From NCBI RefSeq assembly GCF_000735455.1, contig NZ_JMPS01000040.1, positions 23,195 through 87,194 of the forward strand: a stretch of DNA of 64,000 nt, in the 5' to 3' direction. A model generated the notes under the pieces. It was not told the DNA's origin, made no database searches, and worked only from the letters and a program-made list of their open reading frames with translations. A program made the position numbers and the translations under genes. The DNA is from Yokenella regensburgei ATCC 49455 (GTDB lineage: Bacteria > Pseudomonadota > Gammaproteobacteria > Enterobacterales > Enterobacteriaceae). Positions 10,240 through 19,206 of the stretch are shown piece by piece (positions within the stretch are counted from its first letter, which is position 1; each line of letters starts with the position of its first letter).

Positions 10240-11025
10240 ATGTCCTATCACTACGTCAAGGTTGTTATCATTCAGAAAGTTGCGGTCATTGAATTCAATT
10301 ATGCCCGCAAGCTTAACGCGCTGAGCAAAGTGTTTATTGACGATCTCACCAGGGCACTCAGCGATCTCAATCGCCCTGAAATTCGCTGCATCATTTTGCG
10401 CGCCCCGAGCGGAGCAAAAGTGTTCTCTGCCGGGCATGACATTCACGAGCTGCCCACCGGACGTCGCGATCCGCTCTCCTATGACGATCCGCTACGCCAG
10501 ATAACCCGCATGATCCAAAAATACCCCAAACCGGTGATCTCGATGGTCGAGGGCAGCGTCTGGGGCGGCGCTTTTGAAATGATCATGAGTTCCGATCTGA
10601 TCATCGCCGCCGAAACCTCAACGTTCTCAATGACCCCGGTCAACCTCGGTGTGCCGTATAACCTGGTGGGTATACACAACCTGACCCGCGATGCGGGTTT
10701 CCATATCGTTAAAGAGCTGATTTTCACCGCCCTGCCGATCACCGCGCAGCGCGCGCTGGCGGTCGGCATTCTCAACCACGTCGTCGATGCCGAAGAGCTG
10801 GAGGATTTCACCCTGCAGATGGCGCACCACATCTCGGAAAAAGCGCCGCTGGCAATTGCGGTCATTAAGGAAGAACTGCGCGTCCTTGGCGAAGCGCACA
10901 CCATGAACTCCGATGAATTTGAACGCATTCAGGGTATGCGTCGCGCCGTTTACGACAGCGATGATTATCAGGAAGGGATGAACGCGTTTCTGGGAAAACG
11001 TAAACCCAATTTTGTCGGCCATTAA
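10240..11025 (+). CDS. scpB: Methylmalonyl-CoA decarboxylase
   Basis: Crotonase-fold enzyme (YgfG) that decarboxylates methylmalonyl-CoA to propionyl-CoA. 261 residues, the E. coli length. The ATG at 10240 follows AAAGAG, 10 bp after the argK stop. Crotonase features are the CoA-binding oxyanion segments FSAGHDIHELP (about 65-75) and EGSVWGGAFEMIMSSDLIIA (about 104-123), with the TMN-like MTPVNLGVPYNLVG active-site region after it. It is the third gene of the scp operon. Confidence 0.97.
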   Translation: MSYHYVKVVIIQKVAVIEFNYARKLNALSKVFIDDLTRALSDLNRPEIRCIILRAPSGAKVFSAGHDIHELPTGRRDPLSYDDPLRQITRMIQKYPKPVISMVEGSVWGGAFEMIMSSDLIIAAETSTFSMTPVNLGVPYNLVGIHNLTRDAGFHIVKELIFTALPITAQRALAVGILNHVVDAEELEDFTLQMAHHISEKAPLAIAVIKEELRVLGEAHTMNSDEFERIQGMRRAVYDSDDYQEGMNAFLGKRKPNFVGH

Positions 11026-11050
11026 TACCGTTTAGCGGGAGGAGACGGGC

Positions 11051-12517
11051 ATGAAACAGATGAATGCCGAAGAAGCGGCAGAAATTATCCAGCACGATGA
11101 TATGGTGGCGTTCAGCGGTTTTACGCCCGCAGGTTCCCCAAAAGCGCTGCCCGCTGCGATTGCCCAACGAGCCCGCGAACAGCATCTGGCCGGGAAGCCC
11201 TTCCAGATCCGCCTGTTGACCGGAGCATCAATTAGCGCAGCCGCTGATGATGCGCTATCAAAGGCGGACGCCCTTTCCTGGCGTGCGCCTTATCAAACGT
11301 CACCCGGCCTGCGTGAGAAAATCAATCAGGGTCAGGTAAGGTTTATCGACCTCCATCTGAGTGAAGTGGCGCAGATGGTTAATTACGGTTTTTTCGGCGA
11401 CATCGATGTCGCTGTCATCGAAGCCTCCGCCATTACGCCTGATGGTCGGATCTGGCTTTCCAGCGGTATCGGTAATGCGCCCACCTGGCTGCTGCGGGCG
11501 AAAAAAGTCATTATTGAATTGAATCATTACCATAGCCCACGAGTGGCGGAGCTTGCCGACATCGTGATCCCCGGGGCGCCGCCGCGCCGTAACAGCGTCC
11601 CCATTTTTCATACCATGGATCGCATAGGAAGCCAGTACGTTCAGATAGACCCGAAAAAAATCATCGCGGTAGTCGAAACCGAGCTACCCGATGCCGGAAA
11701 TGCGTTGGATAAAACCAATCCTGTCTGCCAGCAAATCGCTGACAATGTGGTCTCCTTCCTGCTGGAAGAGATGGCGCGCGGACGTATTCCGCCAGAATTT
11801 CTGCCCCTGCAAAGCGGCGTCGGTAATATTAACAATGCGGTCATGGCGAGACTCGGTGAGAACCCCGATATTCCACCTTTTATGATGTATTCAGAAGTGC
11901 TGCAGGGATCGGTGGTGCATCTGCTGGAAACAGGTAAAGTCACCGGTGCCAGCGCCTCCAGCCTGACGGTATCTGCGCCATCGCTGCGGAATATTTATGA
12001 CAATATGGATTTCTTCGCCAGCCGGATAGTGCTGCGCCCGCAGGAGATCTCCAATAACCCGGAGATCATCCGTCGGCTGGGGGTTATCGCGCTCAACGTC
12101 GGTCTGGAATTCGATATCTATGGCCACGCCAACTCCACGCACGTCGCGGGGGTGAACCTGATAAACGGTATTGGCGGCAGCGGCGATTTCGAACGCAACG
12201 CCTACCTGTCGATATTCATGGCTCCGTCGATTGCCAAAGAGGGGAAAATATCTGCCATCGTGCCTATGTGTAGCCATGTCGATCACAGCGAACACAGCGT
12301 CAAAGTGATCGTCACCGAACAGGGGATTGCCGATCTGCGCGGATTATCCCCGCTACAACGGGCGCACACCATCATCGACAACTGCGCCCATCCTCTGTAC
12401 CGCGATTATCTGCACCACTATCTGGAAAACGCCCCCGGCGGACATATCCATCACGATCTCAGCCATGCGTTCGATCTGCATCGTCACCTGCTGGAAACCG
12501 GCTCTATGCTGGGTTAA
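11051..12517 (+). CDS. scpC: Propionyl-CoA:succinate CoA transferase
   Basis: Family I CoA transferase (YgfH) that passes CoA from propionyl-CoA to succinate, releasing propionate and closing the succinate-to-propionate cycle. 488 residues, against about 492 in E. coli, with a slightly shorter N-terminus (MKQMNAEEAAEIIQ). Conserved blocks include FSGFTPAGSPKALP, the SGASISAAADD-like region, GIGNAPTWLLRAKKVIIELN, the catalytic-Glu region around YSEVLQGSVVHLLETGKV, and GIGGSGDFERNAYLS. Its stop overlaps the stop of convergent ygfI by 4 bp. Confidence 0.97.
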   Translation: MKQMNAEEAAEIIQHDDMVAFSGFTPAGSPKALPAAIAQRAREQHLAGKPFQIRLLTGASISAAADDALSKADALSWRAPYQTSPGLREKINQGQVRFIDLHLSEVAQMVNYGFFGDIDVAVIEASAITPDGRIWLSSGIGNAPTWLLRAKKVIIELNHYHSPRVAELADIVIPGAPPRRNSVPIFHTMDRIGSQYVQIDPKKIIAVVETELPDAGNALDKTNPVCQQIADNVVSFLLEEMARGRIPPEFLPLQSGVGNINNAVMARLGENPDIPPFMMYSEVLQGSVVHLLETGKVTGASASSLTVSAPSLRNIYDNMDFFASRIVLRPQEISNNPEIIRRLGVIALNVGLEFDIYGHANSTHVAGVNLINGIGGSGDFERNAYLSIFMAPSIAKEGKISAIVPMCSHVDHSEHSVKVIVTEQGIADLRGLSPLQRAHTIIDNCAHPLYRDYLHHYLENAPGGHIHHDLSHAFDLHRHLLETGSMLG

Positions 12518-13410
12518 TTTTCCGTACCATCACGATCCTCAGCAATCTGCTGGAGCATCGTGGTGGTATAGCGATGATTTTTCAGCGAATAGAGAAACTC
12601 CTGCATGTACATTGGGCTGCCGGGAGCATCAAAATACTTCAGCGTCGACGGATTCACTAAGCGCCAGGCAAAATAGGGAATAACCGTCAGAAACTGTCCA
12701 CGCTCCACCGCGCTGATCTTGGCCATAAAGCTGTAAGGACGATAAATAATCGTCGGGTTGATCCCGCTGGGGCGCATCCAGGCATCCAGCATCGCCTCAA
12801 AATTGGCCCGATTCTGGAAACGCATTTGTAGCCAGGGTAGCTCTCGTAGCAGATCCTGCGGCTGTTTTTCCTCGTAACGCCGGGATACCAGAAACCCCAG
12901 ACGCAAAGGAGGTAGCTCACTGACCGCCAGGTTTTCCAGCCCCTGCACGCGAGGGGAAACATGCTGCGGTGAAATAATAAAATCAAGCTGCCGGTCGAAC
13001 AGGTTATCGATCACCTCATTCTCGCTGAACTCCACCGCCTGGGTGGTCACCCCTTCGTATTTATCACCAAGGCTAATCAGCTGGTCAAAAATAATGGTCG
13101 GATAGGTATTGTCGATACCGATAACGACATCTCGTCGGCGACGAGAAGAGTTGTGGATTTCGTTATCAATGGCTGAGAGCCGCTGATAGACAGGAAAGAG
13201 TTTCTGGTACAGGTCCTGCCCGGCCTTATTGAGGCTGATGTTATTATCTTTACGATTAAACAGCGTATAGCCTATTTGCTCTTCCAGTGCGGCGATGCTT
13301 TTCCCGAAGGGTGATGCGGTCATGTGTATTTTTTCTGCAGCTCTGGCGATGTTATTGGTCTGTGCCAGCAGAATAAAATTACGCATCTTTTTTGAGATAA
13401 AAATATCCAT
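12514..13410 (-). CDS. ygfI: YgfI, LysR-type regulator
   Basis: Putative LysR-type transcription factor, very close to E. coli YgfI, which lies beside the scp operon and has no settled function. 298 residues from the ATG at 13410. GAGG sits 5 bp upstream of it, and an in-frame GTG two codons earlier is less likely. The N-terminal helix-turn-helix reads NNIARAAEKIHMTASPFGKSIAALE, with Pro and Phe where most LysR proteins have a serine-rich recognition turn. Convergent with scpC with a 4-bp overlap, so regulation of scp is a natural guess but unproven. Confidence 0.94.
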   Translation of the reverse strand: MDIFISKKMRNFILLAQTNNIARAAEKIHMTASPFGKSIAALEEQIGYTLFNRKDNNISLNKAGQDLYQKLFPVYQRLSAIDNEIHNSSRRRRDVVIGIDNTYPTIIFDQLISLGDKYEGVTTQAVEFSENEVIDNLFDRQLDFIISPQHVSPRVQGLENLAVSELPPLRLGFLVSRRYEEKQPQDLLRELPWLQMRFQNRANFEAMLDAWMRPSGINPTIIYRPYSFMAKISAVERGQFLTVIPYFAWRLVNPSTLKYFDAPGSPMYMQEFLYSLKNHRYTTTMLQQIAEDRDGTEN

Positions 13411-13503
13411 AGTCACCTCATAAAATCACTATGGCATATCCTCATTCAGACCAAAAAAAAGACTCGCGGTGCGGTCTCATTTTTACAGTTACTCACAGAA
13501 AAA

Positions 13504-13523
13504 ACCCGGCTGGGTAGCCGGGT
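13504..13523 (-). terminator. yggE terminator
   Basis: Inverted repeat ACCCGGC-tgggta-GCCGGGT beginning 9 bp after the yggE stop. On the yggE strand the stem runs straight into TTTTTTCTGTG, a standard intrinsic terminator. Confidence 0.88.
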
Positions 13524-13532
13524 CTGCAATCA

Positions 13533-14276
13533 TTACTGCGCTTTAGCAGGCGTTGCCGCTGCCTGACCCGCTGCGGGCTCCAGCTGGAACACCACATCAA
13601 CCTGATCGTCAAACTGAATCGTCGGCTGCTCATAGGTTTCCTGCGCAGATACCGGGGCATCGGCGGCTTTCATCATCCGTACCATCGGGCTCGGCTGATA
13701 GTTAGAAACGTGGTAGCGCACGCTGTACACCGGGCCGAGCTTGCTGTTGAAACCAGCGGCCAGCTCTTTTGCCTGATGAATGGCATCATCGATAGCGGCT
13801 TTACGCGCCTTATCTTTATAGGACTCTGGCTGCGCAACGCCAAGCGATACAGAACGGATTTCGTTCAGACCCGCTTTCAGCGCGCCATCCAGCAGAGAAT
13901 TCAGCTTGTCTAACTGACGCAGAGTGACCTCAACGGTGCGCACTGCGCGGTAGCCTTTAAGGACGCTTTTGCCATTCTGATAGTCGTAGTCTGGCTGCGT
14001 GCGCAGGTTAGCGGAGCTAATGTCTTTCTTCGCGACACCGCTCTGTTCAAGGAAAGAGAGGTACTGCGCCACGCGATCGTCAGCCTGTTTCTTCGCGGTC
14101 GCGGCGTCTTTCGCGGCGATATTGACTTCAATGGACATGGTCGCAATATCCGGAACCGCATCCACGCTCGCTGTGCCAGAGGTGACAATGTGCGGGCCAT
14201 CCGGCAATTCATTTGCCTGGACCGCGGTTGCACTTAAACCAATCAATGCCACCAGGGCCATCACTTTGAATTTCAC
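13533..14276 (-). CDS. yggE: YggE, periplasmic SIMPL-domain protein
   Basis: Periplasmic protein of the SIMPL (DUF541) family, linked in E. coli to lowered oxidative stress; molecular function unknown. 247 residues. The N-terminus MKFKVMALVALIGLSATAVQA is a clear Sec signal peptide with a likely cleavage after AVQA (about residue 22). The SIMPL domain follows (about 28-235) with the TAKKQADDRVAQYLSFLE helix and a glutamine/alanine-rich C-terminal tail. It is the downstream partner of argO, separated by 90 bp. Confidence 0.95.
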   Translation of the reverse strand: MKFKVMALVALIGLSATAVQANELPDGPHIVTSGTASVDAVPDIATMSIEVNIAAKDAATAKKQADDRVAQYLSFLEQSGVAKKDISSANLRTQPDYDYQNGKSVLKGYRAVRTVEVTLRQLDKLNSLLDGALKAGLNEIRSVSLGVAQPESYKDKARKAAIDDAIHQAKELAAGFNSKLGPVYSVRYHVSNYQPSPMVRMMKAADAPVSAQETYEQPTIQFDDQVDVVFQLEPAAGQAAATPAKAQ

Positions 14277-14366
14277 TGTCGTTCCTCCTTGTTACGTAGT
14301 TCACCCAAAACAGGGCGCATGCCAGCAAGCTTAGCTTCAGACCGGCAAAAGTCCATAAGATAACGC

Positions 14367-15002
14367 TTAGTTGAACAGGGACTGAACGTGCGTAACACCT
14401 TCTTTCGCCAGCTGAAAAGCGATAAACCACATCACCAGACCGACCAGAATATTGATGATGCGTTGCGCTTTAGCCGTTCGCAGACGCGGGGCCAGCCAGG
14501 CGGCCAGCAGCGCCAGACCGAAGAACCACAGGAATGAGGCGCTGACGGTGCCGAGCGCAAACCAACGCTTCGGTTCCATCTCAAGCTGTCCGCCCAGGCT
14601 TCCCAGCACCACAAAGGTATCGAGATAAACGTGCGGATTGAGCCAGGTCACCGCCAGCATGGTGGCGATAATCTTCCAGCGCCCCTGCTTCATCACCTCA
14701 GCGCTCGCCAGCTCAAGGTTGCTGCTCATCGCCGTTCTCAGCGCGCCAAAACCGTACCACAGCAGGAACGCTACGCCCCCCCAGGTGACCAGCGCCAGCA
14801 GCCACGGCGACTGCATCAACAGTGCGCTGCCGCCAAAAATCCCGGCGCAGATAAGCAGCAGATCGCTGACCGCACACAGCAGAGCAATCATCAGATGATA
14901 CTGGCGACGGATCCCCTGATTCATGACAAAGGCGTTTTGCGGACCTAGCGGCAGGATCATGGCAGCACCAAGTGCAAGACCTTGAAAATAATAAGATAAC
15001 AC
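14367..15002 (-). CDS. argO: ArgO, arginine exporter
   Basis: Inner-membrane LysE/RhtB-family exporter of arginine (and canavanine). 211 residues, the E. coli length, with about six hydrophobic spans. The N-terminal signature [23 protein letters not shown] is characteristic of LysE-type exporters. E. coli argO is activated by ArgP with arginine, and argP is present at 5997-6890. The 142-bp gap to mscS upstream is where the ArgP site is expected. Confidence 0.97.
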   Translation of the reverse strand: MLSYYFQGLALGAAMILPLGPQNAFVMNQGIRRQYHLMIALLCAVSDLLLICAGIFGGSALLMQSPWLLALVTWGGVAFLLWYGFGALRTAMSSNLELASAEVMKQGRWKIIATMLAVTWLNPHVYLDTFVVLGSLGGQLEMEPKRWFALGTVSASFLWFFGLALLAAWLAPRLRTAKAQRIINILVGLVMWFIAFQLAKEGVTHVQSLFN

Positions 15003-15112
15003 GATAATTTTCTCGTACAGTTCGTTAATGAGCGAGACTATAACGCGAGAGAATCATTAGAGGAAATTGATAATATTAATCAGACATTAGAGTTGCTAAT
15101 TAGCATTAATGT

Positions 15113-15136
15113 AAAAAGGGCCGGTTAAACCGACCC
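15113..15136 (-). terminator. mscS terminator
   Basis: Stem GGGTCGGTT/AACCGGCCC beginning 8 bp after the mscS stop, followed on that strand by TTTTTAC. Good intrinsic terminator with one G-T pair. Confidence 0.85.
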
Positions 15137-15144
15137 TCTGCATT

Positions 15145-16005
15145 TTACTCTGCGCTGCTTTCTGCTGAACGCTTCACGTGCACATCCATCTGCGGATACG
15201 GGAAGCTGATACCGTTGGCATCGAAGTCACGCTTAATGTGCTCCAGCACGTCCCAGTATACGGCCTGCAGATCGCTACTTTTGCTCCACGCACGAATAAC
15301 GAAGTTGATTGAGGAAGCACCCAGCTCGTTCAGACGCACGGTCATCTCACGGTCCTTCAGAATACGATCGTCAGACTGCAGGATCTGCATTACCAGCGCT
15401 TTCACCTTGTCGATATCGGTGTCGTAGGCCACGCCGATGATGAATTCATTACGGCGTACCGGCTCGCGGGAGAAGTTGATGATGTTGCCAGCGATGATTT
15501 TCCCGTTCGGGATAACCACGATTTTGCCATCCACGGTACGCATGGTGGTGGAGAAAATCTGTACGTTCAGCACGGTACCGGCGACGCCGCCGAGGTCAAC
15601 ATATTCACCGGCGCGGAAAGGACGGAACATCACCAGCAGCACGCCGGCCGCCAGGTTAGAGAGCGAGCCCTGCAGTGCCAGACCAACGGCCAGACCCGCG
15701 GCACCGAGTACCGCGATGACCGATGCGGTCTGCACACCCACGCGACCCAGCGCCGCAATCAGCGTAAACGCGATGATGGCATAACGCACCAGTGCGGCCA
15801 GAAAATCCGCCACGGTGGCATCAATTTTACGTGCCACCATCAGACGATTGATGGTGTTGGAAATGATCCGTGCCGCAATCATACCGACGATAACAATGGC
15901 CAGCGCCGCGACGATGTTGACGGCATAGCTCAACAGCAGCTCCTGGTTGCGCACCAGCCAGCCACCGGCATTATTTATACTGTCGACAACATTTAAATCT
16001 TCCAT
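15145..16005 (-). CDS. mscS: MscS, small-conductance mechanosensitive channel
   Basis: Homoheptameric inner-membrane channel that opens under membrane tension to relieve hypo-osmotic shock. 286 residues, identical in length to E. coli. Three N-terminal transmembrane helices end in the pore-lining TM3 with the small-residue pattern [22 protein letters not shown] (about 101-122, split by the TM3 kink). The cytosolic beta and alpha-beta vestibule domains follow (about 130-280). In E. coli fbaA comes next. Here a 7-kb accessory block separates them. Confidence 0.98.
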   Translation of the reverse strand: MEDLNVVDSINNAGGWLVRNQELLLSYAVNIVAALAIVIVGMIAARIISNTINRLMVARKIDATVADFLAALVRYAIIAFTLIAALGRVGVQTASVIAVLGAAGLAVGLALQGSLSNLAAGVLLVMFRPFRAGEYVDLGGVAGTVLNVQIFSTTMRTVDGKIVVIPNGKIIAGNIINFSREPVRRNEFIIGVAYDTDIDKVKALVMQILQSDDRILKDREMTVRLNELGASSINFVIRAWSKSSDLQAVYWDVLEHIKRDFDANGISFPYPQMDVHVKRSAESSAE

Positions 16006-16164
16006 TTACCCTTCCTTTTGAAGAACCCTAACCATGCCAATGAGATCAGCATCACAAAAAAAGTTAACGACAAAGGTTAACAAAATTCACAGAATTTGCC
16101 ATTTTTCAGAATCACCTGAGCCACAGCAAAACGTAAAATAAGAAGATTCTATGGCGTAAAGAGA

Positions 16165-17094
16165 TTATTCCACGGGCCGGTCGATCATGCGTAAAAACCC
16201 ACTCACTAAGGGGTCTTTTTGCGCGAAAAGGCGGGCAATATCGGTCACAACCTTTCCGCTGTCGGCGACTTTCCATGCCACCGAAAGTGGCGAAGGACGG
16301 CGAGGATTTACCACTTCACGCACCACCAGCGCCCCCGACTCCACGTAGGGGCGGCTCAGGCGCTCGGGCAGAAAACCGACGCCCAGCCCACTTAAATGAC
16401 AGGCGAGCTTGGTGGCGATATCCGGCACCTTGATCTCTTTTTGCCCGCTCAACAGCCACGCCACCCGACGGGTCAGCGTTCGCGAAGTGTCATCAATATT
16501 AATGGCCGGATAGCGACGCAAGATATCGTCGGAGAGTACCGGTGCCGGGTGGCAGGCCAGCGGATGCGACGCGGCAATCACAAATTGCCAGCCGACATCA
16601 CCGAGAGGTAATAATGAGATGGTGTTAGAGAGCGACTCCGATCCGGTGACGCCTACCGCCAGGTGGAAATCGTCGTACAGTAAGGAATCCCAGACGCCCA
16701 TATACACCTGGCGCGAGACCTGGAAACGAGTAAAGGGATATTGCTGATGCAGCCAGGTGAGTAAATCTGCGGCGGCCTGCGGCTGGTACAGCAGGTTGTT
16801 CACTACAATATTCACCTGCCTTTCTACACCTTCGTTAATTTGCTGCAGCTCGTCCGGCATAGCATCGAGCCAGTTCAGCCACTGGCGGCAATGTTCCAGC
16901 AGATGCTGCCCGGCAAGCGTCAGGCTCACCGAACGGGTGGTGCGCAGAAAAAGCTGTGTGCCGACCTGCTCCTCCAGCGTTTTGATGCGGTAGCTTATCG
17001 CCGCCGGTGTTTTATGTAACGCGCTGGCGGCACGGGAGAAGCTCTCCGTCTCCGCAACCCGAATAAACGTTCGAATAGTTTCCTGATCCAGCAT
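16165..17094 (-). CDS. AllS-like LysR-type regulator
   Basis: LysR-type activator of 309 residues that resembles E. coli AllS, the activator of allantoin/ureidoglycolate genes, from end to end. Shared landmarks are an N-terminus of the form (M)(L/F)DxETxRTFIxVAET, the TTRSVSLT segment and [18 protein letters not shown]. The segment [17 protein letters not shown] and the ISGFL-like C-terminal end are also common to both. The helix-turn-helix is at residues 18-37. The start has GGGAGG 4 bp upstream. It reads over the last 83 bp of the DUF2877 gene, so it is the distal gene of that operon. Orthology to AllS is likely, but another carbamoyl-compound effector is possible. Confidence 0.85.
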   Translation of the reverse strand: MLDQETIRTFIRVAETESFSRAASALHKTPAAISYRIKTLEEQVGTQLFLRTTRSVSLTLAGQHLLEHCRQWLNWLDAMPDELQQINEGVERQVNIVVNNLLYQPQAAADLLTWLHQQYPFTRFQVSRQVYMGVWDSLLYDDFHLAVGVTGSESLSNTISLLPLGDVGWQFVIAASHPLACHPAPVLSDDILRRYPAINIDDTSRTLTRRVAWLLSGQKEIKVPDIATKLACHLSGLGVGFLPERLSRPYVESGALVVREVVNPRRPSPLSVAWKVADSGKVVTDIARLFAQKDPLVSGFLRMIDRPVE

Positions 17095-17887
17095 GATCCC
17101 TCCCGCATTGCAATGTCTGTAGCCAGTCCAGCGCCACCACCATGCCGGTCAGTATATCCGCGCCGGAGGTATGCCCGACAGACAATAAACGTCGAATGGT
17201 GGGGAGCGAGTTACGTCCCGACTGCAGGTGTCGCAACACGCGTAATACCGGGGTGGAGAACATTCCCTCTCTGGCGCTATTAAGATAACTACAGCTTACA
17301 GAAGTTGTCAGAAAAGCGAGTTGACCGGCAGGGGGTAAAAACGCGGTTCCCTGCAATCTTGCGGCCCAGGGAGTCGTCCACAGCACCGCCATCGCACCGG
17401 TAAGCATATCATCGCCGCCGGGAGTGAGCCCCGGCCCCTTGCCGATAAGCATTGACCACTCCGGTACACCACCTCGGTGCCAGATCTGCAACCCATCCCG
17501 CAGCAACCGGTAATCTTCCTGCTCGCTGTTAAGTTCATGGAGAGAACCGCACAGGCCGGTTGGAGCCTGCAGCGAAGAGAGCGCCGGGCGGCATAGCTTC
17601 CCACGCCCTGCCGTCAGCGCCAGTACTCGCCGGGCGCGCAGCACCATGCCGTCGCCCTGCAGACGCAGGCCCTGCTTTTCAACGTGTTGAAGCGTGGAGA
17701 TTAAGGAGAAGTCGCGTGTCGACAGCAGCAGCCCGCCGGGCCCCATGCCTTTGCCATAGCGCCAGAAGGTCAGCAACTGCCCGTTGCGATGGGAAAAGTT
17801 TACCGCCTGAGTAAAGCGGCTGTGCAGGCTCCAGTAACCATCGGCGAGACGATCGAGCCCGGCACAGGCTAGTGCATCAATGTTCAT
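17012..17887 (-). CDS. DUF2877 protein (YlbF/AllH-like), oxamate carbamoyltransferase component
   Basis: Member of DUF2877, like E. coli YlbF (AllH), reported as one of three proteins needed for the oxamate carbamoyltransferase of anaerobic allantoin use. 291 residues. The core motifs are [18 protein letters not shown] (about 149-166) and [13 protein letters not shown] near residue 250, both conserved in the family. The C-terminal 30 or so residues (after about 260) are unlike a normal family end and lie in another frame over the start of the AllS-like gene, suggesting an extended reading frame after loss of an earlier stop. It sits 40 bp downstream of the DUF1116 gene. Confidence 0.85.
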   Translation of the reverse strand: MNIDALACAGLDRLADGYWSLHSRFTQAVNFSHRNGQLLTFWRYGKGMGPGGLLLSTRDFSLISTLQHVEKQGLRLQGDGMVLRARRVLALTAGRGKLCRPALSSLQAPTGLCGSLHELNSEQEDYRLLRDGLQIWHRGGVPEWSMLIGKGPGLTPGGDDMLTGAMAVLWTTPWAARLQGTAFLPPAGQLAFLTTSVSCSYLNSAREGMFSTPVLRVLRHLQSGRNSLPTIRRLLSVGHTSGADILTGMVVALDWLQTLQCGRDHAGSGNYSNVYSGCGDGELLPCRQRVT

Positions 17888-17927
17888 AACGAATCAACTC
17901 CGGGGCGGCCTGCGCCGCCCCTACCTG

Positions 17928-19190
17928 TCAGGCGCTGATATGATGCAGCTCTGCCAGTGCTTCCAGCGCTTTTTCAAAGCACAGCAGCGGCGCACGCACG
18001 GTGCCTGCCCCCACCTGCCCGATCCCGGCTTCGCGGTGGGCAATACCGGTGTTGATAAGCGGCGTAATACCGGTTTCGACTACCCGACGAACGTCCAGAC
18101 CGAGACAGGCACCTTTGAAATCCCACGACGGGATCTGGAACAACGGGTTATGGTCGAGATAAATTTCAGCCATCTCCTCTGATGTTTCCAGCGCAGCCCC
18201 CATACCGCCGGCACCAACAAAGCGCGTAACGCCCGGGGCCGCAATCATCGCAGCGCCGCCGATACCCAACGTTTCGGTAATCGCACTGTCGCCGATATCC
18301 GGGTTCGCGTCGGCCTGGCTGTAGCCGGTGAAGAACAGCCCCTGCGGCGTATTCACCGGAGCAGTAAACCAGCGATCGCCGGTGCCGCTAACGCGGATCC
18401 CGAACTCACGACCGTTTCGCGTCATGGCGGTGACAACCGATCCGGCTTTGATTTCTGCCGCAGCGTCCATCACCGCTTTGCTGTAGGCCATCGCCAGGTT
18501 CAGGAAGAACTGGTCGGTGACGCTCAGGAACTGCAGCACATCGGCAAGCTCGGCTTTATCGCGATCAAGACGGGCGATAACCGGCGACAGCGCGCGCAGC
18601 AACAACGAAGAAGCGGCGATATTACGTTGATGGAACTCATCACCCATGGTGATAGCCTGCGCCATCATGGCGGTCAGATCCACGCCACCTTCCATCTCGC
18701 TGAGCGCTGCCTGTAGCACCGGAGCTAAGGTATCGCGCATCCAGCGCAGACGCTGCTGCACGTCTTCGCCGTAGGCACCAAAGCGCATCACCTTACCAAT
18801 GCCTTCGTTCAGGTTGCAGCAGGCCTCATTGCCGTGCACCACATCACGCACCACCAGCACCGGCATGGTCGCCGAGGTAATACCGCCCATGGGACCCACT
18901 GCGCCCACATGGTGGCATGGAATAAACTCGACTTCGCCCTGCTCCAGCAGACGCACCGCGTCGGCTTCACTGCTCGCCCAACCTTCAAACATGGCCGCGC
19001 CGATACAGGCTCCGCGCATTGGTCCGGTCATATCCTGCCACGCGATCGGCGGCCCGGCGTGCAGCAGCTTGCGCCCCTGCGCCAGCACCGGCACCGCTTC
19101 TTTCGCCGGGCGAACCGCTATCCAGTGAGGACGCGCTGCTTTAATTCGTTCAATGATGGCTTCGTTAGCCTGCGCAATTGATGAATACAT
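17928..19190 (-). CDS. DUF1116 protein (YlbE/AllG-like), oxamate carbamoyltransferase component
   Basis: Homologue of E. coli YlbE (AllG), DUF1116, a partner of FdrA and YlbF in carbamoyl transfer between oxalurate and oxamate/carbamoyl phosphate. 420 residues from the ATG at 19190 (MYSSIAQANEAIIERI), which has AGAGG 7 bp upstream. A longer in-frame form overlapping fdrA is not supported. Conserved blocks include MTGPMRGACIGAAMFEGWA, CHHVGAVGPMGGITSATMPV and a late glycine-rich GIGGAAMIAAPGVTRFVGAGG. Gap of 16 bp to fdrA: one transcription unit. Confidence 0.88.
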   Translation of the reverse strand: MYSSIAQANEAIIERIKAARPHWIAVRPAKEAVPVLAQGRKLLHAGPPIAWQDMTGPMRGACIGAAMFEGWASSEADAVRLLEQGEVEFIPCHHVGAVGPMGGITSATMPVLVVRDVVHGNEACCNLNEGIGKVMRFGAYGEDVQQRLRWMRDTLAPVLQAALSEMEGGVDLTAMMAQAITMGDEFHQRNIAASSLLLRALSPVIARLDRDKAELADVLQFLSVTDQFFLNLAMAYSKAVMDAAAEIKAGSVVTAMTRNGREFGIRVSGTGDRWFTAPVNTPQGLFFTGYSQADANPDIGDSAITETLGIGGAAMIAAPGVTRFVGAGGMGAALETSEEMAEIYLDHNPLFQIPSWDFKGACLGLDVRRVVETGITPLINTGIAHREAGIGQVGAGTVRAPLLCFEKALEALAELHHISA

Positions 19191-19206
19191 ATCCGTACCT
19201 CTGAAC

